DNA from: CAVXEH01 sp963805645
GTDB lineage: Bacteria; Chloroflexota; Limnocylindria; QHBO01
Direction of reading: 5' to 3'
Length of the DNA stretch: 64,000 nucleotides
Assembly (NCBI GenBank): GCA_963805645.1
Contig: CAWDVA010000006.1
Coordinates: 62,001-126,000, forward strand
The notes below the pieces were generated by a model, which saw nothing but the letters and a program-made list of their open reading frames with translations, did not search any database and was not told the origin of the DNA. Of the stretch, positions 25,623 through 34,134 are shown piece by piece (the first letter of the stretch is position 1; each line of letters begins with the position of its first letter). The position numbers and the translations under genes are program-made.

Positions 25623-26061
25623 GACGGACCACCTTGTCGACCTTCATCCGGAGGGTGAGCCGCTGCTGGCCGTTGAAGGCGTCCGGGTCGTCGCCGTAGC
25701 GCACGGCCAGGGCGCGGATGTCGGCCATGGCCCGCTCGCGGTCATCGTCGAGCTCCACGCTGCCGCGCAGCGCCACCCAGGTCAGCTCGTCCTCGAAGCA
25801 GAGGCTGACGCGCGGGTCGCGGCGCAGGTATCGCGCCTTGGCGCGCCCCTCCTTGGTGTTCATCAGGATGGTGTCGGGGCGATCCGGGTCGAGGTCGAAC
25901 CACATCACCGACTGGCTGGGCGCCCCCTCGTCGGTGAGCACGCCAAGAACCGGGAAGCGCAGCTTCGCCGTGAGCCAGTCGCGCAGCTCGTCGGAAAGCG
26001 CACGCTCGATCGTCAGGTCAGGATCGGTCAAATCCGCCTCCATGTCAGGGTGCCTTGCCAT
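25615..26061 (-). CDS. PPOX-class F420-binding protein (split beta-barrel)
   Basis: About 148 residues from an ATG at 26061; in-frame ATGs at 26082 and 26043 are alternatives, and none has a strong ribosome site. The split-barrel flavin/deazaflavin-binding fold shows LTAKLRFPVLGVLTDEGAPS, then TILMNTKEGRAKARYLRRDP, RVSLCFEDELTWVALRGSVE and DRERAMADIRALAVRYG. The KARYLRRDPRVSL motif is typical of F420-dependent reductases and of pyridoxamine-oxidase relatives. It overlaps the LLM gene downstream. It is probably a cytosolic F420H2-dependent reductase. Confidence 0.82.
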   Translation of the reverse strand: MARHPDMEADLTDPDLTIERALSDELRDWLTAKLRFPVLGVLTDEGAPSQSVMWFDLDPDRPDTILMNTKEGRAKARYLRRDPRVSLCFEDELTWVALRGSVELDDDRERAMADIRALAVRYGDDPDAFNGQQRLTLRMKVDKVVRHG

Positions 26062-26142
26062 GCGACGCCGATCGGCGGGCATTCGCCCGGGCGCGGGCTG
26101 GCGCCGCTGCCCAATCCTAGACCGATGGCCCGGCGAGCGCCC

Positions 26143-27837
26143 TCACCCGTCTGCTGCCGCCGCCGCATCGGCCTCCGCCTCTGCCCGCGTCGCCTCCTTG
26201 ATGTTCGGGATGAACAGGCTGAGGAGCAGGCCCAGCAGGACGAAGCCGGTCGCGAAGCGTGACGCGTTCCGGGCGCCGTCGACGAACGAGTCTTCTACGG
26301 CGGCGCGGATCACCGGGTTGAGGTACGGGCGCGCCGCATCGGGGATCTGGGGGCTGGTCAGGACCTGGGGCAGCGCCTGGCCGAACGTCGTCTCGATCGG
26401 CCCGGCAATGACGTCCACCAGCTGCGGCGGCGACATCGGCAGCTGGGCCACGGCCTGCGGGGGCATCTGGGCGAAGGCGGCCGCCAGGCGGTCCCGCGTG
26501 CCGCTGCCCAGCCCCACGGCCAGGACCGTGCCCAGGATGGCGATCCCCAGCGCGCTCCCCACCTGGCGCAGGGTCGAGGTACCCCCGGACGCGACGCCGG
26601 ACTCGTCCTTGGGGATCTCCGCGAGTGCCACGTTCGTGAGCTGCGCCGTGGCCAGCCCCACGCCGATCCCGTAGACCCCCAGGGGCGGCACCAGGGCCCA
26701 CACCGACAGGTCGGGGCTGAAGAGCAGGCCGATCCAGAAGATGGCCGTCGCCTCCAGCGCCATGCCGGCGGTGACGACCCACTTGGGGCCGATGCGCGCC
26801 GAGAGGGCGCCGGCGGATGGACCGGCGATGAACGTCCCGATGGCGAGCGGCAGAAGGACGAGCCCGGTGTCGAACGCCGAAAGGCCCAGCATCCCCTGCA
26901 GGAAGAGCGGAATGACGAAGAGCAGCCCGAACTCGCCCAGGCTCAGGACCACCGCCGTCAGGTTGCCGAACCGGTAGCCGGGGTGGCGGAAGAGGCGGAA
27001 GGCGAAGATCCCGCTGAAGTCGTGGCGCCCCTCCTTGCGGAGCTCCCGGACCGTGAAGGTGACGAGGGCGACGGCGGAGACCGCGAAGACGAGCGGAACG
27101 ACGCTCACCGCCCAGCCGGTCGGCCAGTCCAGGCCGAAGAGGCCGAACGGCTGCGACTGGCCCCACCACCCGTACTTGTAGCCCTCGATCAGGCCGAAGA
27201 CCAGCGCGCCGAAGCCGACCATGGTCAGCAGGGCGCCGGTGACGTCGAACCGACGCTGCGCGTGCTCGTCGCGCGACTCGTTGATGTAGGCGAGGGTGCC
27301 GATCACCGCGACCGCGGCGATGGGCAGGTTGATGAGGAACGCCCAGCGCCAGGACGCATTCGTCGTCAGCCAGCCACCGATGAGCGGTCCGATGGCGGCC
27401 ATGCCGCCGATGACCGAGCCCCAGATGCCAAAGGCGATCCCGCGCTCCCGGCCACGAAACTCGCTCGACACGATGGACAGCGTCGCGGGCGAGATGGCGG
27501 CACCGCCGAGCCCCTGGAGGAAGCGGGCCACCAGCAGCAGGTTCCCGTTGGGGGCAATGCCCGCCAGGAGGGAGGCCGACGCGAAGGTGACGAGGCCGAC
27601 GATGTACATCCGACGCCGGCCAACGAGGTCACCGACCCGCCCCAGGGTGACGAGCAGCGCTGCGAAGACGAGGCTGTAGATCGTGTTCACCCACTCGGCG
27701 GTGGTGAAGTCGATCTTGAGGTCCTCGATGATCACCGGGATCGCGACGTTCACGATCGAGGCATCGACGATGATCATCGAGAGGCCCAGGCTGAGCATGA
27801 CGAGCCCGAGCCATCGGTTGCGGTTGCTGCTGGCCAT
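26143..27837 (-). CDS. MFS multidrug exporter, DHA2/EmrB-QacA family
   Basis: 564 residues with 14 predicted membrane spans. It has VTLGRVGDLVGRRRMYIVGL (motif A) and the DHA2-specific start GLSMIIVDASIVNVAIPVII. It is a proton-driven exporter of drugs or other amphiphiles. It is divergent from the MarR gene at 27958, with a 19-bp palindrome between them, the usual arrangement of a MarR-repressed pump. The C-terminus is Ala/Glu-rich (EADAAAAADG). Confidence 0.9.
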   Translation of the reverse strand: MASSNRNRWLGLVMLSLGLSMIIVDASIVNVAIPVIIEDLKIDFTTAEWVNTIYSLVFAALLVTLGRVGDLVGRRRMYIVGLVTFASASLLAGIAPNGNLLLVARFLQGLGGAAISPATLSIVSSEFRGRERGIAFGIWGSVIGGMAAIGPLIGGWLTTNASWRWAFLINLPIAAVAVIGTLAYINESRDEHAQRRFDVTGALLTMVGFGALVFGLIEGYKYGWWGQSQPFGLFGLDWPTGWAVSVVPLVFAVSAVALVTFTVRELRKEGRHDFSGIFAFRLFRHPGYRFGNLTAVVLSLGEFGLLFVIPLFLQGMLGLSAFDTGLVLLPLAIGTFIAGPSAGALSARIGPKWVVTAGMALEATAIFWIGLLFSPDLSVWALVPPLGVYGIGVGLATAQLTNVALAEIPKDESGVASGGTSTLRQVGSALGIAILGTVLAVGLGSGTRDRLAAAFAQMPPQAVAQLPMSPPQLVDVIAGPIETTFGQALPQVLTSPQIPDAARPYLNPVIRAAVEDSFVDGARNASRFATGFVLLGLLLSLFIPNIKEATRAEAEADAAAAADG

Positions 27838-27922
27838 GGGGGGTGAGTGCGTTCCTCGTGCGGCGGGTGATCCGCGACGGAGTACGGCATGCGCGGAGTC
27901 GCGGATCAGTTTCGGTGCGAAT

Positions 27923-27941
27923 TAGTTTCTTGAGGAAACTA
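27923..27941. promoter_or_regulatory. MarR operator palindrome
   Basis: TAGTTTC (27923-27929), five bases, then GAAACTA (27935-27941): a perfect 7+5+7 inverted repeat between the divergent MFS and marR genes, just upstream of the marR -10. It is the right size for a MarR dimer site controlling both genes. Confidence 0.6.
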
Positions 27942-27944
27942 CGG

Positions 27945-27950
27945 TACACT
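27945..27950 (+). promoter_or_regulatory. -10 element TACACT before marR
   Basis: TACACT ends 7 nt before the ATG at 27958 and 4 bp after the palindrome, so a bound repressor would occlude it. Confidence 0.45.
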
Positions 27951-27957
27951 CCGCCGC

Positions 27958-28434
27958 ATGGCACGGCAACCACGAGCTCCCGGCGGGCGGCTGAGCCGCG
28001 ATGCGTACGAGGTGAGCGAGCTGCTGGTTCGCGCCCAGGAGGCGGGCCGCAGCACCCACGCGCCGGGAGCCCCGGAGCCGGCACCCATGTCGCCCCACGC
28101 GGTCCGCGCGGCCATCCACCTGGCCATGGCCGAGACCGAGACCGTGGGCGAGCTCGCCCATGGCCTGGGCGTCAGCGTGGGCTGGGCCAGCCGCATCGCG
28201 AACGAGATGGAGCGCGGCGGCCACCTTGTCCGCGAGCGCGAGACCGATGACCGGCGGGTCGTGCGCCTGAGCCTGTCGCCGGAGGCACAGCGTCTCATCC
28301 GCGCCTACTACGCCTGGCGCGGCCAGGCCGTGGAGCGCGCGCTGGCCGAGCTGGACACCGGTGAGCGCGACGGGGTGCGCCGCTTCCTGCGCCGCGTGGC
28401 CGAGGAGCTGGAGCGCGGCCCGACCACGGGATGA
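27958..28434 (+). CDS. MarR-family transcriptional regulator
   Basis: 158 residues. The winged helix is visible: HLAMAETETVGELAHGLGVS, VGWASRIANEMERGGHLVRE and the wing RETDDRRVVRLSLSPEAQRL, followed by a dimerisation helix (LAELDTGERDGVRRFLRRVA). It is divergent from the DHA2 exporter and next to a perfect palindrome, so it is a probable autorepressor and pump repressor that responds to a phenolic or drug-like ligand. It ends 34 bp before the LLM gene, which has its own -10. Confidence 0.88.
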   Translation: MARQPRAPGGRLSRDAYEVSELLVRAQEAGRSTHAPGAPEPAPMSPHAVRAAIHLAMAETETVGELAHGLGVSVGWASRIANEMERGGHLVRERETDDRRVVRLSLSPEAQRLIRAYYAWRGQAVERALAELDTGERDGVRRFLRRVAEELERGPTTG

Positions 28435-28455
28435 GGGTGAGACGGCTGCGGCTCG

Positions 28456-28461
28456 TACACT
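28456..28461 (+). promoter_or_regulatory. -10 element TACACT before LLM gene
   Basis: TACACT ends 7 nt before the ATG at 28469. The GTACACT context is the same as at 27944 and 29456. Confidence 0.45.
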
Positions 28462-28468
28462 TCCGCGC

Positions 28469-29314
28469 ATGAGAATCGGCTTCAAGACCTCTCAGACGAA
28501 CGTTGACTGGGCCACCCTGCGCGCCACCTGGGAGCTCGGCGACAGCCTCCCGGTCTTCGACTCGGCCTGGATCTTCGACCACTTCGTGGCCCTCGGCGAA
28601 GGCGGTGGCGGGAGCCACGAGGCCTTCGTCACCATTGGAGCGCTGGCGGCAGTGACGCATCGGCTCCATCTGGGGCACCTGGTCCTCGGCAACACCTACC
28701 GGCACCCGGCGCTCGTCGCCAAGTCCGGAGCCGCCATGGACGAGATCTCCGGCGGTCGCTTCGTGCTGGGCCTGGGGGCCGGCTGGCACGAGCAGGAGCA
28801 TGCGATGTACGGCATGAGCCTGCCGCCCATCGGTGAGCGGATCACGATGATGGAGTCGGCGGTGCGGGTCATCAAGGCGCTCTGGCGCTCGCCGCAGGGC
28901 GTCAGCCTGGACGCACCCCCATATCGGCTGGAGGAGGCCGTCTGCGATCCCCCGCCCTTCACCCACGGGGGTCCACCCATCTGGCTGGGGACGCAGGGGT
29001 TGCGGCGCGGTCTGCGGATCGTGGCGGAGCTCGCCGACGGCTGGAACCACACCGGCGACCCGGCGAGCTTCACCCAGAAGCGCGATGCGCTCCTGCGCCA
29101 CTGCGAGGATGTGGGCCGCGATCCGTCCGAGATCGAGATCAGCGCCCAGGTCTTCGGTCGCGACGGGCTGCCGGCCATGCTGGAGGTCGCCTCGACGTAC
29201 CGGCGACAGGGGGCCTCCCACGTGATCCTGATGCTGCCCGCCTCGGACGGCCCGGCCGGACTGCAGCGCCTGGCGCACGAGGTTGCCGAGCCGCTGAGGG
29301 AGCGCTTCGCCTGA
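28469..29314 (+). CDS. LLM-class F420-dependent oxidoreductase
   Basis: 281 residues from the ATG at 28469, directly after a -10 hexamer. Luciferase-like motifs: RIGFKTSQTNVDWATLRATW, FDSAWIFDHFVALGEGGGGS, RLHLGHLVLGNTYRHPALVA and RFVLGLGAGWHEQEHAMYGM. It is most likely a soluble F420- or FMN-dependent reductase or monooxygenase. It lies between marR and cinA on the plus strand, each with its own promoter-like element. The substrate is unknown. Confidence 0.86.
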   Translation: MRIGFKTSQTNVDWATLRATWELGDSLPVFDSAWIFDHFVALGEGGGGSHEAFVTIGALAAVTHRLHLGHLVLGNTYRHPALVAKSGAAMDEISGGRFVLGLGAGWHEQEHAMYGMSLPPIGERITMMESAVRVIKALWRSPQGVSLDAPPYRLEEAVCDPPPFTHGGPPIWLGTQGLRRGLRIVAELADGWNHTGDPASFTQKRDALLRHCEDVGRDPSEIEISAQVFGRDGLPAMLEVASTYRRQGASHVILMLPASDGPAGLQRLAHEVAEPLRERFA

Positions 29315-29364
29315 CCCGGCTGCCCGCATACCCCCGGCGTCGTCTCAACCTCCCTGTCGCCTCG

Positions 29365-29430
29365 TCGACAGTTTTCGTGCGGCACGGCCGCACGAACGCA
29401 CGGCTGCACGAGGGCACGAAAGGGGACGAC
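29365..29430. repeat. Dispersed GCACGA/GCACGG repeat, copy 1
   Basis: This stretch begins with a hairpin (TTCGTGCGG 29374-29382, CCGCACGAA 29388-29396) and continues as GCACGG and GCACGA units. Read on this strand, it matches the reverse complement of the element at 47011-47085, including the TTCGTGCGGCACGG opening and the GCACGGCTGCACGA block. It may also terminate the LLM transcript. Confidence 0.6.
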
Positions 29431-29456
29431 ACCGCAGAGGAGACGCACAGCGCCCG

Positions 29457-29462
29457 TACACT
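29457..29462 (+). promoter_or_regulatory. -10 element TACACT before cinA
   Basis: TACACT ends 6 nt before the ATG at 29469. Confidence 0.45.
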
Positions 29463-29468
29463 CCCCGC

Positions 29469-30623
29469 ATGACCGTGGCCTCCGGCGCCACCCCAAGGGC
29501 GCGCATCCTGAGCATCGGCACCGAGATCCTGTTCGGCGAGATCGTGGACACCAACGCCGCCTTCCTGGCCGGCGAGATGGCGCGGCTGGGCGTCACGCTG
29601 ACCGGGACCCGGCAGCTGGGCGATGACCGTGCCGGGATCGCCGTGGCATTCGCCGATGCGCTCCGCGACGCCGACCTCGTGGTGGCAACCGGCGGGCTGG
29701 GGCCCACCCACGACGACCTCACCCGCGAGGGCCTGGCGAACGCGCTCGGCGAGGAGCTCACGGAGGATCCGGTGCTGCGGGATCGGCTGGTGCAGCGCTT
29801 CGGCGGTGCGGGCCGCATGCCGCCCAGCAACCTGCGGCAGGCGCTGCGCATTCCATCGGCCCAGGCGCTGGACAACCCCATCGGCTCGGCGCCGGGATGG
29901 TGGGCAGAGCACGAGGGTCGGATCGCGGTGCTGATGCCCGGCGTGCCGTCCGAGATGCGACGGATGTGGTCCGAGCAGGTGGTCCCGCGGCTGGTCGCGC
30001 GTTATCTGCTTGCGCCGCTGCAGACACGCACGGTGAAGACCTTCGGCATCGGCGAGTCGGCGGTGGTGGAGAAGGTGGGCGACCTGCTCGAGCGACCTGG
30101 GTCGGGCGTGGAGGCCGGGATCTACGCGCGGGACGACGGGGTGCACCTGCGATTCAGCACGCGCGGCAACCCCGCGATCCTGACGGCACCGGTGGACCAA
30201 ACGCTCTCGCTCCTGGGCACCGACGTCTACGGCACCGATGGCGACACGCTCGCCGGCGTGGCGCTGCGGGTCCTGGCCGGTACGGGCTGCAGGACATTGG
30301 CCACCCTCGAGTCAGGGACCGATGGCGCCCTCCTGGCAATCCTCGCCGGCCACCCGCCGGCCGCTGGCGAGGCCCGCTTCGCCGGAGGCGTCCTGGCGGT
30401 GAGCGGCGAGCCGCGGCCCGCGCTGCCCAACGCCGATGCGATTCTCACGGTCGATCTGGGCCAGCCCGCCGGCCTGGGACGCAGCCGCGTCCGGGTCGCG
30501 TTGCAGGCGGGCGAAACCGGCTTCGCTGAGCGTGAGGTGCGGATCCACGGCTCCGGACCCCAGCGCCTGCGCCGGGCGGCCTTCGCCGCCCTGGACCAAG
30601 TCCGCCGCGGGCTTACCGGATAG
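29469..30623 (+). CDS. cinA: CinA-family protein with degenerate C-terminal domain
   Basis: 384 residues. The N-terminal MoCF/CinA domain is intact (ARILSIGTEILFGEIVDTNA, then VVATGGLGPTHDDLTREGLA and IAVLMPGVPSEMRRMW), the nucleotide/pterin-binding fold of ADP-ribose pyrophosphatase-type CinA. The C-terminal region aligns with the nicotinamide-nucleotide amidase domain, but the usual ESCTGG active-site stretch reads ESGTDGALLAIL. Deamidase activity is therefore doubtful. It is slightly shorter than typical CinA (about 410). The start is leaderless-type, and a strong hairpin follows the stop. Confidence 0.82.
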   Translation: MTVASGATPRARILSIGTEILFGEIVDTNAAFLAGEMARLGVTLTGTRQLGDDRAGIAVAFADALRDADLVVATGGLGPTHDDLTREGLANALGEELTEDPVLRDRLVQRFGGAGRMPPSNLRQALRIPSAQALDNPIGSAPGWWAEHEGRIAVLMPGVPSEMRRMWSEQVVPRLVARYLLAPLQTRTVKTFGIGESAVVEKVGDLLERPGSGVEAGIYARDDGVHLRFSTRGNPAILTAPVDQTLSLLGTDVYGTDGDTLAGVALRVLAGTGCRTLATLESGTDGALLAILAGHPPAAGEARFAGGVLAVSGEPRPALPNADAILTVDLGQPAGLGRSRVRVALQAGETGFAEREVRIHGSGPQRLRRAAFAALDQVRRGLTG

Positions 30624-30626
30624 CGC

Positions 30627-30655
30627 GAGGCCCGCCGGTCGGACCGGCGGGCCTC
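30627..30655. terminator. Strong hairpin after cinA
   Basis: GAGGCCCGCCGG (30627-30638), loop TCGGA, CCGGCGGGCCTC (30644-30655): a perfect 12-bp stem 4 bp after the cinA stop and before the end of the convergent protease gene. No U-tract. Confidence 0.65.
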
Positions 30656-30691
30656 GTCGCCTTCGAGTGTCAGCGATGGGTCAGACCTGGG

Positions 30692-32953
30692 TCATGCACC
30701 ATCCGCTCGTTCTGCGCCATTCACCATCAGGCTGTAGGGCTGGTAGATGAACGTGAACTCACTGGCGGGAATGCCGGACACGATCGCCACCACGCGGTCA
30801 TACCCGGACAGCGCCGCCAGGTCGGACGCGCTCAACGTATAGTCGTGGCCCGCGCCGAGCGTGGCGCGCATCACGTACACCGAGCTCGCTCCGGTGACAG
30901 CACCGTAGCTGCCCACCGTGCCGTTGAGACCAACGACGGTGAAGTCGTAGTCCAGCGACGCCGGCGTGAAGTACAGCTCGTTGTCCCATCCGGTGAGATC
31001 GCCCGGGGTGCCGACGTCGACACCGTCAAGCTGGATGTTCTTGACATGCCACCCGTCGAACTCGACGGCGCCGTCGGTCATGAGCCGGAACGCGATGTAG
31101 TCCGTGCCAGCGGGAAGCGGGTCGCATGTCGCATGGAGCGGGCTCGCCGCAGAGCCGTTGGTGTCGGTCACGGACTGATCGGCGCTCGGCCCGTTGTAGC
31201 CGGGCAGGTTGGCAACGATGCTCCCAAGGGCATCGGGGTCATGGTCGCTGGTCGTCCCCGTGCAGCTCAGAGACTGCCAGGTGACGCCGCCATCGGTCGA
31301 GACCTGGACGAATCCGAAGTCCCAACCCAGCTCCATGGCGTAGTAGTGGTCGAAGCTGAGAACGGCCCCATCTGCGGAGACCGCCCTCGCCATGCTCGCA
31401 TCGAGGTTGTCGGCGTACCGATCGCCGTCCTCATCGGGATTGGTGAAGTAGCCGTTGCCGTCCACCACCCAATCGGTGCCGCTCGCGTACGATTCCGAGC
31501 CGTCAAACACGACTGAGGTAAGGGCGCTTCCAGCACCTAGGTCGAGGTAGTCGGAGCCCCACGGCGGAGCGCCGGGGGTAGCGTTCGCCTGGTCGTTGAT
31601 GTTGACCGTCGCGTTGGCGGCCAGATTCTGGAGTTCGGCTTCCGTGGCGCCGCTGACCGTGGCGCCGTCATCGACGTAGCCGTCGGCCAGCGCCGAGACC
31701 TGGGCATTCCGGAACAGGTTGGCGAAGGTCTCGCTCGAGCCACTGGCTGCGAGCGCGTCGTTCATGCCCTGGATGCCATCGGTCTGGGTGTGCTGCCAGG
31801 TATGGAAGAAGTCTTTCGCGTAGGCAGGGCCGTTCTCCGCGGTGAGCTGGCTGTCCGCGTAGTTCATGAAGAACATTGCGGTGCCATAGTCCGCCAGGAT
31901 CTCGCCATCACCCTGGTCGCCCCAGGCGGTGAGGCTGTTCTCCGGCCCGGCGTCGTACGGGATCGGGTTCCAATCGGGGTGCGCGACGGCCTCCCAGCCG
32001 AGGTACGAGTTGGTGTGGCTGTCATGCCCCTTCTCGTCCACGTGCCGGCTGATGTCTGCATACCCGGTGATGACCTCGGTGAAGTCACTGAGGCCCTCGT
32101 TGACCCAGTTGACCTCGTTCGGGTCCACGTAGTGGTGGATGAGGTGCTGGTACTCGTGCGCGAAGACGCCCTCGTACAGGAAGGGTCGCGCCGGGGCGCT
32201 CGTGCATGGATCGGTATTCGGATGGTGCTCGGGGTCCGCGCCGGTGCGGTGCAGCCAGTCCCACGCATCGACGGTCATGACCTTGCGGTCGAAGTAGTTG
32301 TCGAACGTGCTGTAGAAGAACCCGGCGATGTACGAGTTGGTGTTCGCGTTATCGAAGTCGTAGTAGTTCGAGTCGCGAACGTTGTCCACGAGCACGACGA
32401 TGTTGTCACCCTCGCCCTTGTACGTGGACGCTGGGATGTTGAGGCCGGTCTGGCCGTGCTTCCCGTTGAAGATCTTGGGCAGTGTGGCGTTCTTCCCATC
32501 GCGGGATGGCCCCTGACCCCACCACTCGGATTCGATCGGGAACATGTTGCTGTCGAACTGGTCAATCAGGTAGGCAACCTGGTCGGTGGTGATGACGTTG
32601 CGAACACCATCGTTCCGGCAGTCACCAGCCGGGAAGTCCAGGTTGTTGGCAACCCAGACCTCGATGTGCTGCCCGACACCCTGCAGGGTGTAGTTCTTCA
32701 GGTAGATCCTTCCCTGGTAGTCATCGAGGGCCAGCCACGTCTTGCTCTGGCCGATCTTCGCCGGCCCTATGGGCGGCTGTCCGTTGAGCTTCTCGCCCTG
32801 TCCGAAGGCGAGCGCCTGACCGTTGTTGTAGTCAACGCCGGTGTGCTTGACCATCACGTCGCGGAACGGCTTCGCCGCGGCGGCCGTCCCGGCCAGCGAC
32901 AACAGCAGCACCGCGCTCGACACCACGGCCAGCAGTTTCCTGTGGGTTCTCAA
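30692..32953 (-). CDS. Secreted zinc metalloprotease, M6 (immune inhibitor A)-like
   Basis: 753 residues from a TTG at 32953 with GGAGGAAC about 8 nt upstream; upstream frame extension lacks protein character. A signal peptide (KLLAVVSSAVLLLSLAGTAA) precedes an N-terminal domain. The zinc site is FAHEYQHLIHHYVDPNEVNW with HExxH and NEGLSDFTEVITGY near residues 260-290. The C-terminal half contains beta-rich modules (VSTDGGVTWQSLSC and WDNELYFTPASLDYDF) like the carbohydrate-binding-type domains of InhA proteases. The product should be extracellular and scavenging. A neighbouring trypsin gene (12160) suggests a proteolytic lifestyle. Confidence 0.82.
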   Translation of the reverse strand: MRTHRKLLAVVSSAVLLLSLAGTAAAAKPFRDVMVKHTGVDYNNGQALAFGQGEKLNGQPPIGPAKIGQSKTWLALDDYQGRIYLKNYTLQGVGQHIEVWVANNLDFPAGDCRNDGVRNVITTDQVAYLIDQFDSNMFPIESEWWGQGPSRDGKNATLPKIFNGKHGQTGLNIPASTYKGEGDNIVVLVDNVRDSNYYDFDNANTNSYIAGFFYSTFDNYFDRKVMTVDAWDWLHRTGADPEHHPNTDPCTSAPARPFLYEGVFAHEYQHLIHHYVDPNEVNWVNEGLSDFTEVITGYADISRHVDEKGHDSHTNSYLGWEAVAHPDWNPIPYDAGPENSLTAWGDQGDGEILADYGTAMFFMNYADSQLTAENGPAYAKDFFHTWQHTQTDGIQGMNDALAASGSSETFANLFRNAQVSALADGYVDDGATVSGATEAELQNLAANATVNINDQANATPGAPPWGSDYLDLGAGSALTSVVFDGSESYASGTDWVVDGNGYFTNPDEDGDRYADNLDASMARAVSADGAVLSFDHYYAMELGWDFGFVQVSTDGGVTWQSLSCTGTTSDHDPDALGSIVANLPGYNGPSADQSVTDTNGSAASPLHATCDPLPAGTDYIAFRLMTDGAVEFDGWHVKNIQLDGVDVGTPGDLTGWDNELYFTPASLDYDFTVVGLNGTVGSYGAVTGASSVYVMRATLGAGHDYTLSASDLAALSGYDRVVAIVSGIPASEFTFIYQPYSLMVNGAERADGA

Positions 32954-33173
32954 TCGTCGTTCCTCCGGAGTGCCTGGGCGTAGCGATGGCACGCCAGTAC
33001 GCGCCAATCCCTGGAGTGGCTCGCGCCGATGGGAGCCCAGTGTGCAAGCAGCCGGAGCATCTGCCGCGGCGGTTCGGCTATTTGGGCGCCCGATCCGCGT
33101 GAACTGGATCAGAGGACGATACCCGGGGGAGACACCACAAACAACCCGATTCGAGCGCCCGTGGTGCGTGGGA

Positions 33174-34058
33174 TCACCAGGCGCCGATGATCCGCACGGC
33201 CCGTGGGACGAGCGACACCTCCCAGCGCGGGGCTGAGCCCATGAGGTCGCCATCGGCCTGGAGGGGCAGCGGGAGGCCATCGAGCGCCTCGACCGTCGCG
33301 GCGGTCCCCGCCACACCGGGTGCCCCCGGACGGACGTGGAGCAGCCATCGGGCGGCCTCCACCGCCAGCAGAGGCGCAGGCCCGGGATACACGCGGAGCG
33401 TCAGCCGACCGGCATCCGGCCGGGCGCCGGGGTTCACGATCATGCCCCGGCCGTAGTAGGGGGTGGTTCCCACCACAAGCAGCTCGATCGGACCTTCGTG
33501 GACCACCGCGCCGTCCACCGACACGCGGACGCGGCGGCGGCGCGCCAGCTCACCGGCGGAGCCTGCGATGGCGGCAGCCCACCCTCTCAGGCCGCGCGCC
33601 CCGTGGGCGGCATACCGTCCCGCGACGACGGCATCCCAGCCGATGCCCGCAAACAGCGCCAGCCGACCGTCCGCGCGGATGAGGTCCAGGGTCCGCGCTT
33701 CCCCGGCGGCAAGCACCACGGCCAGCGCGTCGGGCGTTCGCGGAAGACGAAGGAGGTGCGAGGTGGCGTTGCCGAAGCCGGCGGGGATGTAACCCAGGGA
33801 GAGGTCTCGCCCCTCGGCGACATTGAACGCGATCCCCAGCGACCCGTCGCCGCCGGCGATGACCGCCGTCCGGTAGCGGTCCATGCGCTCCCGCAGGAAC
33901 GCCTCCAGCTCCGGCCCGTTCCGGGTCGCGATCACGTGCAGGTCCGCGTCGAGCGCGCGCCGGACAAGATCCACCGTTCGGCGCGCCCGCTCGCTGCGTG
34001 CGCTGCCCGCCCCCTCGTTGAGGAAGACTGCGGCGGGTCGGCGGTCGGTGAGGCTCAC
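33174..34058 (-). CDS. Diacylglycerol-kinase-family lipid kinase
   Basis: 294 residues from a GTG at 34058, 8 nt after TAGAAT. The DAGK catalytic domain has AVFLNEGAGSARSERARR, the GGDGS nucleotide motif in TAVIAGGDGSLGIAFNVAEG and GYIPAGFGNATSHLLRLPRT. The C-terminal half is the beta-sandwich of YegS/DgkB types. It phosphorylates a lipid (diacylglycerol or related) at the inner membrane face. Gene neighbours are functionally unrelated. Confidence 0.85.
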   Translation of the reverse strand: MSLTDRRPAAVFLNEGAGSARSERARRTVDLVRRALDADLHVIATRNGPELEAFLRERMDRYRTAVIAGGDGSLGIAFNVAEGRDLSLGYIPAGFGNATSHLLRLPRTPDALAVVLAAGEARTLDLIRADGRLALFAGIGWDAVVAGRYAAHGARGLRGWAAAIAGSAGELARRRRVRVSVDGAVVHEGPIELLVVGTTPYYGRGMIVNPGARPDAGRLTLRVYPGPAPLLAVEAARWLLHVRPGAPGVAGTAATVEALDGLPLPLQADGDLMGSAPRWEVSLVPRAVRIIGAW

Positions 34059-34066
34059 GAACCCCG

Positions 34067-34072
34067 ATTCTA
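34067..34072 (-). promoter_or_regulatory. -10 element TAGAAT before lipid-kinase GTG
   Basis: On the minus strand TAGAAT ends 8 nt before the GTG (34058), just past the upstream gene's terminator hairpin. Confidence 0.45.
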
Positions 34073-34084
34073 CGGTGACGAAGA

Positions 34085-34107
34085 AGGGCCGCCCGGCGGG
34101 CGGCCCT
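34085..34107 (-). terminator. Terminator after lipoprotein gene
   Basis: AGGGCCGCCC (34085-34094), loop GGC, GGGCGGCCCT (34098-34107): a perfect 10-bp stem 27 bp after the lipoprotein stop. On the minus strand it is followed by TTCTTCGT, a weak U-rich tail. Confidence 0.65.
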
Positions 34108-34134
34108 CATCGGTCAGGAAGGAGACACGGCCCC

